From contig NZ_GG700527.1 of the NCBI RefSeq assembly GCF_000163295.1, positions 1 through 50,057 on the forward strand: DNA of 50,057 nucleotides, given 5' to 3'. The stretch is from Anaerococcus vaginalis ATCC 51170 (GTDB lineage: Bacteria > Bacillota > Clostridia > Tissierellales > Peptoniphilaceae). A program made the position numbers and the translations under genes. Below, piece after piece: positions 1-8,245 of this stretch. Under the pieces are notes generated by a model, which searched no databases, was not told the DNA's origin, and was given only the letters and a program-made list of their open reading frames with translations. Each line of letters starts with the position of its first letter. Position 1 is the first letter of the stretch.

Positions 1-3
1 CTT

Positions 4-33
4 TTTTGTGAAGATTATTTCTTCACAAAATTT
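4..33 (+). terminator. Hairpin at window start, possible terminator of the upstream unit
   Basis: A 10-bp perfect inverted repeat (TTTTGTGAAG at 4-13, CTTCACAAAA at 21-30) has a 7-nt loop. Only three T residues follow it, so it is a weak intrinsic terminator at best. It lies just upstream of the tRNA promoter and probably closes a transcript that starts outside the window. Confidence 0.4.
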
Positions 34-44
34 GTAAGAAAATT

Positions 45-73
45 TTGACAAAGTAAATTTAATATTTTATAAT
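45..73 (+). promoter_or_regulatory. Consensus sigma-A promoter of the tRNA cluster
   Basis: TTGACA at 45-50 and TATAAT at 68-73 are separated by exactly 17 bp, a perfect match to the housekeeping consensus. Transcription would start near 80, about 10 nt before the first tRNA (Asn). A promoter this strong fits a stable-RNA operon. Confidence 0.93.
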
Positions 74-89
74 TATACATATTGTATGT

Positions 90-164
90 GCTTAGGTAGC
101 TCAATGGTGGAGCACCCGGCTGTTAACCGGTAGGTTGTGGGTTCGAGCCCCACCCTGAGCGCCA
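90..164 (+). tRNA. tRNA-Asn (GTT)
   Basis: The acceptor arms GCTTAGG and CCTGAGC pair over 7 bp, the anticodon loop reads ctGTTAA, and CCA is encoded at the 3' end. It is the first gene of the cluster. Confidence 0.97.
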
Positions 165-167
165 AAT

Positions 168-256
168 GCCGGGGTGGCGGAACTGGCAGACGCACAGGAC
201 TTAAAATCCTGCGGTGGTCAAACACCGTATCGGTTCGATTCCGATTCTCGGCACCA
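168..256 (+). tRNA. tRNA-Leu (TAA)
   Basis: This class II tRNA of 89 nt has a long variable arm. The anticodon loop carries TAA, the acceptor GCCGGGG pairs with TCTCGGC, and CCA is encoded. It starts 3 nt after tRNA-Asn. Confidence 0.96.
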
Positions 257-260
257 ATAA

Positions 261-337
261 CGCGGGATGGAGCAGCTTGGTGGCTCGTCGGGCTCATAAC
301 CCGGAGGTCGTAGGTTCAAATCCTACTCCCGCAACCA
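261..337 (+). tRNA. Initiator tRNA-fMet (CAT)
   Basis: The 77-nt tRNA has a CAT anticodon. The initiator hallmarks are an unpaired C1-A72 end and three G:C pairs at the bottom of the anticodon stem (GGG...CCC). CCA is encoded. Confidence 0.95.
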
Positions 338-364
338 TACTTTTTTAAAAATAATATTATATAT

Positions 365-439
365 GGCCCTATGGTCAAGCGGTTAAGACATCGCCCTTTC
401 ACGGCGGTATCCCGGGTTCAAATCCCGGTAGGGTCACCA
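365..439 (+). tRNA. tRNA-Glu (TTC)
   Basis: The acceptor GGCCCTA pairs with TAGGGTC, the anticodon loop is ctTTCac, and CCA is encoded. Confidence 0.96.
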
Positions 440-442
440 AAT

Positions 443-518
443 GGAAGTATAGCTCAGTTGGGAGAGCATCTGCCTTACAAGCAGGGGGTCACAGGTTCGA
501 GCCCTGTTACTTCCACCA
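443..518 (+). tRNA. tRNA-Val (TAC)
   Basis: The acceptor GGAAGTA pairs with TACTTCC, the anticodon loop is ctTACaa, and CCA is encoded. Confidence 0.96.
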
Positions 519-548
519 TAATATTTTTTATTAGGCTATTTTAATTAT

Positions 549-625
549 GGCTTAGTAGTTCAGCTGGTTAGAATGCCGCCCTGTCACGGCGGAGGTCGTG
601 GGTTCGAGTCCCATCTAAGTCGCCA
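549..625 (+). tRNA. tRNA-Asp (GTC)
   Basis: The acceptor GGCTTAG pairs with CTAAGTC, the anticodon loop is ctGTCac, the discriminator is G, and CCA is encoded. Confidence 0.96.
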
Positions 626-651
626 TTTGGATTTCAATAGAGATCCAATGT

Positions 652-727
652 GCTGATGTAGCTCAATTGGTAGAGCAATTGATTTGTAATCAATAGGTTG
701 TAGGTTCAAGTCCTATCATCAGCTCCA
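652..727 (+). tRNA. tRNA-Thr (TGT)
   Basis: The acceptor GCTGATG pairs with CATCAGC, the anticodon loop is ttTGTaa, and CCA is encoded. It is the last gene before the internal promoter. Confidence 0.96.
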
Positions 728-746
728 ATTTTATTGTGATATAAAA

Positions 747-775
747 TTGAATAAATATATAGTTTATGCTATAAT
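747..775 (+). promoter_or_regulatory. Internal promoter of the tRNA cluster
   Basis: TTGAAT at 747-752 and TATAAT at 770-775 are spaced 17 bp. A TG dinucleotide one base upstream of the -10 forms an extended -10. It sits in the 72-nt gap before tRNA-Tyr and would give the second half of the cluster its own start. Confidence 0.8.
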
Positions 776-799
776 GTGTTACTATGAAATACAAATTTT

Positions 800-885
800 G
801 GGGAAGTTCCAGAGTTGGCCAAATGGGACGGACTGTAAATCCGTTAGCTTAGCTTTCAGTGGTTCGAATCCGCTCTTCCCCACCA
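800..885 (+). tRNA. tRNA-Tyr (GTA)
   Basis: This 86-nt class II tRNA has acceptor GGGGAAG pairing with CTTCCCC, anticodon loop ctGTAaa and an encoded CCA. Confidence 0.96.
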
Positions 886-889
886 ATTT

Positions 890-963
890 GCGGGTGTAGC
901 TCAGTGGTAGAGCCCCAGCCTTCCAAGCTGGTTGCGAGGGTCCGATTCCCTTCACCCGCTCCA
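890..963 (+). tRNA. tRNA-Gly (TCC)
   Basis: The acceptor GCGGGTG pairs with CACCCGC, the anticodon is TCC, and CCA is encoded. Confidence 0.96.
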
Positions 964-967
964 ATAT

Positions 968-1044
<77 letters not shown>

Positions 1045-1047
1045 TGT

Positions 1048-1123
1048 TGGGATATAGCCAAGTCGGTAAGGCACCAGACTTTGACTCTGGTATGCGTAGG
1101 TTCGAGTCCTGCTATCCCAGCCA
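1048..1123 (+). tRNA. tRNA-Gln (TTG)
   Basis: The acceptor TGGGATA pairs with TATCCCA, with the U1-A72 end usual for bacterial tRNA-Gln. The anticodon loop is ctTTGac and CCA is encoded. Confidence 0.96.
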
Positions 1124-1128
1124 ATTTT

Positions 1129-1204
1129 GATCCATTAGCTCAGTCGGTAGAGCACTTGACTTTTAATCAAGGTGTCCGGAGTTCGAATCTCCGATGGGTC
1201 ACCA
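1129..1204 (+). tRNA. tRNA-Lys (TTT), copy 1
   Basis: The acceptor GATCCAT pairs with ATGGGTC, the anticodon loop is ctTTTaa, and CCA is encoded. The gene is identical to the copy at 1293-1368. Confidence 0.96.
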
Positions 1205-1227
1205 TTAATATTTTTTAAATATTATTT

Positions 1228-1279
1228 AGTGGTTATACTGGCAAGCTAAATAGGCAAGAAAGGCAAATTTTTAGCCACT
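1228..1279 (+). other. Structured spacer between the two tRNA-Lys genes
   Basis: AGTGGTTA at 1228-1235 pairs with TAGCCACT at 1272-1279 (8 bp, one G-U). They enclose three GGCAA motifs (GGCAAG, GGCAAG, GGCAAA). There is no T-arm, anticodon arm or CCA, so this is not a functional tRNA. It may be a processing hairpin or a relic of the duplication. Confidence 0.35.
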
Positions 1280-1292
1280 GTATTTCTAGATT

Positions 1293-1368
1293 GATCCATT
1301 AGCTCAGTCGGTAGAGCACTTGACTTTTAATCAAGGTGTCCGGAGTTCGAATCTCCGATGGGTCACCA
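1293..1368 (+). tRNA. tRNA-Lys (TTT), copy 2
   Basis: It is identical over 76 nt to the gene at 1129-1204. The spacers on either side differ, so only the tRNA unit is conserved. Confidence 0.96.
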
Positions 1369-1374
1369 CAATTT

Positions 1375-1465
1375 GGAGAGGTACCGAAGCGGTCATAACG
1401 GGGCGGTCTTGAAAACCGTTAGAGTCTTACGGCTCACAAGGGTTCGAATCCCTTCCTCTCCGCCA
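1375..1465 (+). tRNA. tRNA-Ser (TGA)
   Basis: This class II tRNA of 91 nt has a long variable arm, acceptor GGAGAGG pairing with CCTCTCC, anticodon loop ctTGAaa and an encoded CCA. Confidence 0.96.
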
Positions 1466-1495
1466 AATAAAAAATCAATTTCTATATTGATTTTT

Positions 1496-1589
1496 GGAGA
1501 AGTACTCAAGTGGCTGAAGAGGCTCCCCTGCTAAGGGAGTAGATCCTTTCAAAAGGGATGCGAGGGTTCAAATCCCTCCTTCTCCGCCA
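1496..1589 (+). tRNA. tRNA-Ser (GCT)
   Basis: This class II tRNA of 94 nt has acceptor GGAGAAG pairing with CTTCTCC, anticodon loop ctGCTaa and an encoded CCA. Confidence 0.96.
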
Positions 1590-1592
1590 TAT

Positions 1593-1668
1593 GCCCAGAT
1601 AGCTCAGTCGGTAGAGCAGGGGACTGAAAATCCCCGTGTCGGTGGTTCGATTCCGCCTCTGGGCACCA
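1593..1668 (+). tRNA. tRNA-Phe (GAA)
   Basis: The acceptor GCCCAGA pairs with TCTGGGC, the anticodon loop is ctGAAaa, and CCA is encoded. Confidence 0.96.
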
Positions 1669-1756
1669 AAATAGCCCGTCTAATTTATGAAGATTATTTG
1701 GTTTTCATATATAGGACATTATCATTTATTTTATTTTTTAGGATATTTGATTTAAT

Positions 1757-1832
1757 AGGGGTTTAGTTCAGTTGGTAGAACGTCGGTCTCCAAAACCGGA
1801 TGTCACGGGTTCAAGTCCTGTAACCCCTGCCA
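1757..1832 (+). tRNA. tRNA-Trp (CCA)
   Basis: The acceptor AGGGGTT pairs with AACCCCT, the anticodon loop is ctCCAaa, the discriminator is G, and the 3' CCA is encoded. Confidence 0.96.
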
Positions 1833-1848
1833 TTTAAATTTTATATAT

Positions 1849-1925
<77 letters not shown>

Positions 1926-1990
1926 AAAACAAACCTAATTATGAATTTATTTCATAAAATTTTTTTATTAAAAATTATAAGGTTTTGTTT

Positions 1991-2067
1991 GGGCCTCTAG
2001 CTCAGTCGGTTAGAGCGCCCGGCTCATAACCGGTAGGTCCAGGGTTCGAGTCCCTGGAGGCCCACCA
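1991..2067 (+). tRNA. tRNA with CAT anticodon: elongator Met or lysidine-modified Ile2
   Basis: The acceptor GGGCCTC pairs with GAGGCCC, the anticodon loop is ctCATaa, and CCA is encoded. It lacks initiator features because its first pair is G-C. CAT can belong to elongator Met or to the TilS-modified minor Ile tRNA. The CTCATAA loop is compatible with both, and I cannot decide by eye. It is the last gene of the cluster. Confidence 0.9.
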
Positions 2068-2073
2068 GATTTA

Positions 2074-2100
2074 ACACCAATCTTTTGATTGGTGTTTTTC
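2074..2100 (+). terminator. Terminator of the tRNA cluster
   Basis: A 9-bp stem (ACACCAATC / GATTGGTGT) with a TTTT loop is followed by a T run, starting 6 nt after the last tRNA. Confidence 0.9.
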
Positions 2101-2583
2101 TTATGAAAAAATATTTTTTTGAATTTGGATTGTAATTTTTATGAGTCTATAATAAATCGTGTTGGTAAGAGTTTATGATATTTTTCTGATGTGATTTTAC
2201 TAAGAACATTTTTATCTATAATTATGTCTTTGGTATTTTTTAATTTTTATTGGCTATATGATCTTAAATATTTTCTATTTATATATGTATTTTAAAATGT
2301 TTAGCTGATAGGTTAAGGATTTTATATTTTAATATTTATAGATTTTGAAAATTTATTTGTTTACGTGTAAAGATAAATCTAAATGAATTGATTTTTGATT
2401 TCGAAAGTTTTTATTTTTTAGTTTAAGCATCTGTTATTTTAATTTCCTGTATTCTAATGTTATAATATTTTCTATTTTTTAATTATATATTTTTTTATTT
2501 TCCATAACTTTGACAAATTTACTTTGTTTTTTTTTCTAGTTATTATACAATGTTATTAGGTATTTCTACCTTTAGGAGGATTT
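2101..2583. other. Non-coding AT-rich gap between the tRNA cluster and trkA
   Basis: No convincing gene, RNA or repeat is visible in these 483 bases. A TTGACA at 2510-2515 and a TATTAT at 2541-2546 lie before trkA, but their 25-bp spacing is too long for a normal promoter. A small hairpin (AGGTA/TACCT, 2560-2573) precedes the trkA Shine-Dalgarno AGGAGG. Confidence 0.5.
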
Positions 2584-3951
2584 ATGAATGTTATTATTGT
2601 AGGTGCTGGTAAGGTTGGTTCTTATCTTACTAGCAAGCTCTCTGATGAGGGGCACAATATTTTAGTTATAGAGAAAAACAAGGATGTTTTGGAAAGATTG
2701 TTGGCTTCTAATGATGTTATGGGAATTTTGGGCGATGGTCGTGATCTTTCTGTTCTTGATGAGGCTAATGTGGATGAATGTGATGCTTTTATTGCAATGA
2801 CTTTTAATGATGATGTAAATTTGATTTCGTCTATGATTGCTAAGAAAAAGGGTGCAAAATCTACTATTGTTAGGCTTCGTGATCCTAGATATATTAAATA
2901 TGATGAATTTATGAGAAAAACCATGGGTGTTGATAGGCTTGTAAATCCTGAGTATTATGCTGCTAAGGAAATTCAAAGGACTTTGAAATATACTTATGCT
3001 GTTAATGTGGAAAATTTCTTGGATTCTAAGGTTATTTTGATCGAACTTGAAATTGATGAAAATTCTAAACTTGCTAATAAGTCTTTGATGGATCTTAATG
3101 CTGAGGGACTTTTGGGAAATACGATTATTGTTATTGGGGAGAAAGATGATCAGGTTGTTATTCCTAATGGTAATCATATTCTTGAAGTTGGCGAAAAAAT
3201 TTATGTTGCAGGTCCTAGGGAAGATATTGATAAATTTTATAAAAGACAGGTTGATAATAAGAAGTCTATCAAAAATGTTTTGATTGTTGGTGGAGGTTCT
3301 ATTGCTCTTTATCTTTCTGAGCTTTTGCTTAAAAGAAATTTCAATGTTACTGTTTTGGAAATTGATAAGGAAAGGGCGATTGATTTTTCTGAAAGACTTC
3401 CTGAATGTGAAGTAATCAATGCTGATGGCTCTGATCCTGAAATTCTTGATGAGGTAAGAATTGAAAATTATGATGCTGTGGTTGCTCTTACTGGAATTGA
3501 TGAGGAAAATATTTTAATTTCTCTTCTTGCTAAAAAAAGAGGGATTGATAAAATCATTGCTAAGGTAAATAGGACTCAACTTCTTAAAATTACAGGTATT
3601 CTTGATGTTGATACGACTGTTACTCCAAAAAAATCTGCTTCTTTTTTTGTTTCTAGACTTTTGAGATCTAAGGAAAATTCTAGGGGAGAATCTATTTCTA
3701 ATTTGTTTAGATTGTCTGATGACAGGGTTGAGGCTATTGATTTTACTGTAATTGAAAATTCTAGGGTTACTGGCAAGAAATTGAAGGATTTAAATGTAAA
3801 GGCTAATACTTTGATTGTTGGTATATCAAGGCAAAATTTGGGTGGAAAAATCGAAGTTGCAAACGGAGAAAGTACAATTGAACTTGGCGATAGGGTTATG
3901 GTTGTAACTAAAAATAAAGATTTTAAAGAAATTGACGATATATTGGAGTAG
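2584..3951 (+). CDS. trkA: Trk potassium uptake regulatory subunit TrkA
   Basis: This is the cytoplasmic NAD(H)-binding gating subunit of the TrkH potassium channel. The 455 residues hold two tandem RCK units, as in full-length TrkA. The first Rossmann motif is IIVGAGKVG at residues 4-12 and the second is LIVGGGSIA near residue 235; each is followed by an RCK_C domain. The AGGAGG before ATG is well placed. The start of trkH lies 2 nt after its stop, so the two subunits are clearly one operon. The first half of the gene is noticeably T-rich at third codon positions compared with trkH, which is probably unremarkable. Family assignment is secure; the sodium or proton coupling mode is not visible. 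Confidence 0.95.
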   Translation: MNVIIVGAGKVGSYLTSKLSDEGHNILVIEKNKDVLERLLASNDVMGILGDGRDLSVLDEANVDECDAFIAMTFNDDVNLISSMIAKKKGAKSTIVRLRDPRYIKYDEFMRKTMGVDRLVNPEYYAAKEIQRTLKYTYAVNVENFLDSKVILIELEIDENSKLANKSLMDLNAEGLLGNTIIVIGEKDDQVVIPNGNHILEVGEKIYVAGPREDIDKFYKRQVDNKKSIKNVLIVGGGSIALYLSELLLKRNFNVTVLEIDKERAIDFSERLPECEVINADGSDPEILDEVRIENYDAVVALTGIDEENILISLLAKKRGIDKIIAKVNRTQLLKITGILDVDTTVTPKKSASFFVSRLLRSKENSRGESISNLFRLSDDRVEAIDFTVIENSRVTGKKLKDLNVKANTLIVGISRQNLGGKIEVANGESTIELGDRVMVVTKNKDFKEIDDILE

Positions 3952-3953
3952 GC

Positions 3954-5414
3954 ATGAATTTAAAAATTGTAAAATATTCACTTGGAAAACTTTTAATAGT
4001 TCTTGCAGGACTTTTGGTTTTACCATTGATTGTAGCTTTTATTTATGGGGAAAGCTTTGCGGATAAAATTAATTTTGTAATTCCTATTATTGTATCTTTA
4101 ATTTTTGGAATTATTCTTAGCAAAAGAGGAGATAATAAATCCCACCTTTATACAAAGGAGGCTATGTTTATAACTGCATCAACTTGGGTTTTGTTTTCTT
4201 TGATAGGAGCTGTTCCTTTGTTTTTGACAAAATCTAATTATAATGGCTACATAGATGCTTTTTTTGAAATGGTATCGGGTTTTACAACTTCTGGGGCATC
4301 AGTTGCTATAAATGTGGAACTTTTGCCACATTCTATAATTTTTTGGAGGTCTTTGTCCCACTTTGTTGGAGGTATGGGAATTTTGGTATTTACCTTGGCA
4401 ATTTTGCCAAATTCAAACAAAGAATCATCTCTTTTGATGCAAAGCGAAGTTCCTGGTCCAACTTTTGGAAAAATTACCCCAAAACTTTCTGATACAGCTA
4501 GAAATTTGTATGGAATGTATATAGTTTTGACAATTATTACAGTAATATTTCTTCTTTTTGGTGGAATGAATTTGTTTGAATCAATAATTCACGCCTTTGG
4601 AGCTGCAGGAACTGGTGGATTTTCTAATAAAGGAATTTCAATAGGAGCTTATAATTCTAGATATATAGAAATTGTTCTTGCAATTATGATGGCGGTTTTT
4701 GGTGTGAATTTTAATATATATTTTTATGCTGTAACAAAAAATGTAAGAGAAGCAGTTAAAAGTGAAGAACTAAAATGGTATATAGCAATTATTTTGATAG
4801 CATCAGGACTTATTTTTGCAAATATAGTTACTATTTATAAAGATGTCTTTTATTCGTTTGTAAATTCTATTTTTACTGTATCTTCAATAATTACAACAAC
4901 AGGATATGTTTCAGCAGATTTTGGAACTTGGCCCTTGTTTTCTAAATCTGTAATAATAATGCTAATGTTTATAGGCGGATGTGCAGGTTCAACTGCAGGA
5001 GGACTCAAGGTTTCAAGATTTGTAATTCTTGTAAAAGGCGGAATTAATCAAATAAAAGAGTCCATGAATCCAAAAAAAATAACAATAAACAGGATGGATA
5101 GAAAAAAAGTTGATAGTGAAACAGAAAGATCAGTTTTAAAATATTTGGTAATATATATAATGATTTTTATTGTTTTGTTTATGATAGTATCATTAGATAT
5201 GGATGATTTTGAAACAGCTTTTGCAGCAGTTTCAACAACTTTCAATAACGTAGGGCCAGGACTTGGAGCATTTGGTCCAATAACGACCTTTGCCGAAATG
5301 ACAAATTTATCAAAATTTGTTCTAACCATAGCCATGCTTTTGGGAAGATTAGAAATATTCCCAATGCTTTTACTTTTGTATCCATCAACCTATAGAAAAT
5401 TGAGAAATAAATAA
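3954..5414 (+). CDS. trkH: Trk potassium transporter membrane subunit TrkH
   Basis: This is the integral membrane pore of the Trk/Ktr potassium uptake system (486 residues, the normal TrkH length). Four selectivity-filter-like P-loops are visible: TTSGAS near residue 115, GTGGFSNKG near 220, TTTGYV near 315 and TFNNVGPG near 430. The rest is hydrophobic helix pairs. It is translationally close to trkA (2-nt gap) and ends at a strong bidirectional terminator. With TrkA it should form a complete uptake complex. KtrB is a shorter relative; length and the full-length TrkA partner favour TrkH. Confidence 0.95.
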   Translation: MNLKIVKYSLGKLLIVLAGLLVLPLIVAFIYGESFADKINFVIPIIVSLIFGIILSKRGDNKSHLYTKEAMFITASTWVLFSLIGAVPLFLTKSNYNGYIDAFFEMVSGFTTSGASVAINVELLPHSIIFWRSLSHFVGGMGILVFTLAILPNSNKESSLLMQSEVPGPTFGKITPKLSDTARNLYGMYIVLTIITVIFLLFGGMNLFESIIHAFGAAGTGGFSNKGISIGAYNSRYIEIVLAIMMAVFGVNFNIYFYAVTKNVREAVKSEELKWYIAIILIASGLIFANIVTIYKDVFYSFVNSIFTVSSIITTTGYVSADFGTWPLFSKSVIIMLMFIGGCAGSTAGGLKVSRFVILVKGGINQIKESMNPKKITINRMDRKKVDSETERSVLKYLVIYIMIFIVLFMIVSLDMDDFETAFAAVSTTFNNVGPGLGAFGPITTFAEMTNLSKFVLTIAMLLGRLEIFPMLLLLYPSTYRKLRNK

Positions 5415-5420
5415 AAAAAG

Positions 5421-5457
5421 AATCCTATTTTGTGTAAGTGCAAAATAGGATTTTTTA
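5421..5457. terminator. Bidirectional terminator between trkH and the DUF554 gene
   Basis: A 12-bp perfect stem (AATCCTATTTTG / CAAAATAGGATT) with an 8-nt loop has A-rich sequence on its left and T-rich sequence on its right. It can therefore end transcription from both converging genes. Confidence 0.9.
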
Positions 5458-5466
5458 TTTAATCAA

Positions 5467-6150
5467 TCAAAATAAAGCTGTGATTAGTCCATAAATAATA
5501 GGAATCAAAATAGCAGGAATAGAATTTACTATTTTAATATCAACTAAGTCCAACATTGAAAGTCCAATGGCAATTATGCTAAGACCGCCAACACCTGAAA
5601 TATTATCAAGAATTTCCTTGGTTAAAATTGGAGAAATAAGACCTGATAAAATTACTATTAGCCCTTGGTAAACTAGGATAGGAATTGCACCAAAAGCAAC
5701 GCCAAGTCCCAGACTTTGTGCCATAAAAAATACAGTAACACCATCAATCATCGACTTTAGCAAAAGAATTTCGTTATTAGAATTAACAGAAGCCTCAATT
5801 GCTCCGATAATTCCCATACTACCAACACACAAAATTAAAGTTGCATTGATAAAAGCCTTTGGAAAAGTAGATCTTTTATTTTCAGAAAAAAGTCTGCCCA
5901 AAAAATAAGCAAAACTATTTAATTTATCGTCCAATTTTAAATAATTTCCAATAATTAAACCGATAACTATAGAAATAATTACAACCAAACTATCTCCTTT
6001 TCTTGCAGAATTCATACCAGTAACCATTATTAAAATTGCAAGAAATTTCATCATATCATTTTTTAATCTATCAGAAAAATGATTTCCAGTTTTTGCTCCC
6101 AAAAAACCTAAAATTAAAACAGAAATAGCGTTAATAAAAACTCCAAACAT
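5467..6150 (-). CDS. DUF554 family membrane protein (YdfK/YqgA-like)
   Basis: The 227-residue polytopic membrane protein has about six or seven hydrophobic segments and glycine-rich conserved stretches: FLGAKTG near residue 16, CVGSMGIIGAIE near 110, and VFFMAQSLGLGVAFGAIP near 140-157. These match the DUF554 family, whose substrate and function are not established. An AAGG Shine-Dalgarno precedes the ATG on the minus strand. It is a single-gene unit, convergent with trkH and divergent from the kinase gene at 6428. The length is typical for the family and no key region is missing. Confidence 0.85.
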   Translation of the reverse strand: MFGVFINAISVLILGFLGAKTGNHFSDRLKNDMMKFLAILIMVTGMNSARKGDSLVVIISIVIGLIIGNYLKLDDKLNSFAYFLGRLFSENKRSTFPKAFINATLILCVGSMGIIGAIEASVNSNNEILLLKSMIDGVTVFFMAQSLGLGVAFGAIPILVYQGLIVILSGLISPILTKEILDNISGVGGLSIIAIGLSMLDLVDIKIVNSIPAILIPIIYGLITALF

Positions 6151-6427
6151 AAAAAACCTTCTTTACATATTATTCTGTTAAATTATATCAAAGCTCTGAA
6201 ATAATTGCAAAAAAGCCATAAAAGGGCTAAAGAAAATTGACAAAATTACGCCTTTGACCTATGATAAGAAAAGAAAAATCTATAAAATAATTAATTGATA
6301 TAAAAATTTTTTTATTTTTATATAGAAAAATAATTAGATAAAAACGATTTATTATTTAGGTTTCTACGATTATTTGAAAAATAAAATATGAAATAATATT
6401 CATTTTTGACAAAAGAAAGGAAAAATT

Positions 6428-7237
6428 ATGAAAATTGGATTGACCATAGCAGGAAGTGACTCATCAGGTGGAGCCGGAATTCAAGCTGACATAAAAACTA
6501 TGACACTAAACGGAGTGTATGCAGAAAGTGCGATCACTGCCCTAACTGCCCAAAATACCACAGGAGTTTTGTCGGTTTTAGACTCAAGCCCTCAATTTTT
6601 AAAAGACCAGCTGGATATGATATTTGATGATATTTACCCAGATAGCGTAAAAATTGGAATGGTTTCAAATTCTGATTTAATTTTAGTTATAGCAGAAAAA
6701 TTAAAAGAAAAAAAAGCAAAAAATATTGTAATAGACCCAGTAATGGTTGCAACAAGCGGAGCAAAATTATTAAAAGATGAAGCAATAAAAGTTTTAAAAA
6801 ATGAACTTTTGCCATTGGCAGATCTTATAACACCAAATATTCCTGAAGGCGAAATTTTATCGGGGATAAAAATAAATGATGAAAAAGATATGCAAAAAGC
6901 AGGAAAAATTATCTCTGAAAAATACAATTGTGCTTGCCTATTAAAAGGCGGACATAAAATAAATGATGCAAATGATTATTTATATGAAAATAAAAAAGGA
7001 GTTTGGTTTAAAGGAAAAAGAATAAAAAATAAAAATACCCACGGAACAGGTTGTACCCTATCATCAGCCATTGCAGCAAATCTTGCTAAAGGCTATGATA
7101 TGGAAGATTCAATAAAAATGGCAAAAGAATTTTTATCAAATGCTCTTTTGGATATGCTGGATTTGGGAAAGGGATCTGGTCCAATGAACCATGCCTTTGA
7201 CATAAAAGATTCCTACAAAAAATTATGTGAAAAGTAA
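6428..7237 (+). CDS. thiD: Hydroxymethylpyrimidine/phosphomethylpyrimidine or pyridoxine kinase (ThiD/PdxK-like)
   Basis: This ribokinase-fold kinase has 269 residues, the normal ThiD length. The substrate-site signature TIAGSDSSGGAGIQAD is at residues 6-21, a DPVMVATSG block is near 105, and the anion-hole/catalytic motif HGTGCTLSSAIA is near 205. Members phosphorylate HMP and HMP-P in thiamine synthesis, but in many Firmicutes a ThiD-like protein is the pyridoxal kinase. No other thi or pdx gene is adjacent, so the substrate is uncertain. An AAAGG site lies 8 nt before the ATG. The gene stands alone and ends at a 19-bp hairpin. Confidence 0.85.
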   Translation: MKIGLTIAGSDSSGGAGIQADIKTMTLNGVYAESAITALTAQNTTGVLSVLDSSPQFLKDQLDMIFDDIYPDSVKIGMVSNSDLILVIAEKLKEKKAKNIVIDPVMVATSGAKLLKDEAIKVLKNELLPLADLITPNIPEGEILSGIKINDEKDMQKAGKIISEKYNCACLLKGGHKINDANDYLYENKKGVWFKGKRIKNKNTHGTGCTLSSAIAANLAKGYDMEDSIKMAKEFLSNALLDMLDLGKGSGPMNHAFDIKDSYKKLCEK

Positions 7238-7267
7238 AAGTGGATTTGATTTTGTGTTTTTGTTAAA

Positions 7268-7330
7268 AAGTTTTACCTTTTTTATTGGTAAATTAAAATT
7301 AAAGAATAAAAAAGGTAAAACTTATTTTTT
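7268..7330. terminator. Long-stem terminator between converging genes
   Basis: A perfect 19-bp inverted repeat (7268-7286 and 7305-7323) flanks an 18-nt loop and is followed by ATTTTTT on the plus strand. The stem begins AAGTTTTACC. It ends the kinase gene and overlaps the 3' side of the regulator gene on the other strand. Confidence 0.85.
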
Positions 7331-7331
7331 A

Positions 7332-8216
7332 TCAAGTATTATATTTTTCATAATAGCTCTTGGCTTTTTCAAATTTATTTATTAAATTATAATTTTTAGC
7401 AAGGCTTGCTATTAAAATTGCCTTGTCATAGTCTTCTTTATAATCCATATTTTCAAGTCTTTTGTACAAAGCTCTTGTGAAATACAAAATAGGATTAGGA
7501 ATTTTATTTCTAATTAAAAAATAAGAAATAGCATCATTTATTATTTCTGGACATTTTTCATAATCTTCTACAATTATATAAGCGCTGGCTAAATTTATGC
7601 TGATAATAGGATATAATGATGAGTCTTTGTTGGTATTATCATATACAAAATTAAGTAACTCAAGATATTTTTTGTTATCAATATTTGCATAAGTCATGCC
7701 TATATCCATTAAAATTCTCAATTCAAATATAGAAAAAGATTGTATTTGGAAATTATCATATTTATTAGTAAAAGAATTTAAAGCTTTTATAAGAAATTCT
7801 CTTTCCTCTGATTCATTCAAATCATCATTCATTGATTTAAGAAATAAAATAACTTGTTTACATGAAGTTTTGATATATTCAATATCAGTAAAGTCTTTAA
7901 TATAAACAATTATTTTTTCTTCATCATCAAAAGGTAATTTATTTTCTACTTTGTCAATTATTTTTTCAAAAGTTTCATTAAAAATCAAGTAATCTTTTAG
8001 GCTAGAGTGCAAATAATCTTTTATAAAATCGTGATTTAAGATATATGATATTTTATAAAGGGTAGAAAAAGAAGGCTCATTAACGCCATTTTCTATACGA
8101 CTTATAGTTTTTCTGTCTATACCAGCTTCAACAGATAAGTCTAGTTGACTTATATTTCTGTTTTTTCTAACTTCTTTTATTTTTTTAGCTAATAGTATTA
8201 ACTTATCCTTTTCCAA
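7332..8216 (-). CDS. XRE-family HTH regulator with C-terminal TPR-like repeats (RRNPP/Rgg-like)
   Basis: The protein has about 294 residues. Residues 6-60 form a Cro/C1-type helix-turn-helix (LAKKIKEVRKNRNISQLDL, then AGIDRKTISRIENG and PSFSTLYKIS). The remaining ~230 residues are helical, with TPR-like segments toward the C-terminus (NLASAYIIVEDYEKCPEIIN; KNYNLINKFEKAKSYYEKYN). This architecture and length match RRNPP-type peptide-sensing regulators such as Rgg, PlcR and PrgX. The longest frame starts at ATG 8237, but that start has no Shine-Dalgarno. A GGAGG inside the frame lies 5 nt before a TTG at 8216, which I take as the start. It is divergent from a 46-codon exported peptide gene. The regulatory ligand is inference. 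Confidence 0.8.
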   Translation of the reverse strand: MEKDKLILLAKKIKEVRKNRNISQLDLSVEAGIDRKTISRIENGVNEPSFSTLYKISYILNHDFIKDYLHSSLKDYLIFNETFEKIIDKVENKLPFDDEEKIIVYIKDFTDIEYIKTSCKQVILFLKSMNDDLNESEEREFLIKALNSFTNKYDNFQIQSFSIFELRILMDIGMTYANIDNKKYLELLNFVYDNTNKDSSLYPIISINLASAYIIVEDYEKCPEIINDAISYFLIRNKIPNPILYFTRALYKRLENMDYKEDYDKAILIASLAKNYNLINKFEKAKSYYEKYNT

Positions 8217-8245
8217 AATTTCCTCCAAATGTACCATATATGCCG

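Noticed and set aside
2510-2546. TTGACA plus TATTAT upstream of trkA as a promoter
   Set aside because: The spacing is 25 bp, too long for sigma-A; no alternative -35 is convincing.
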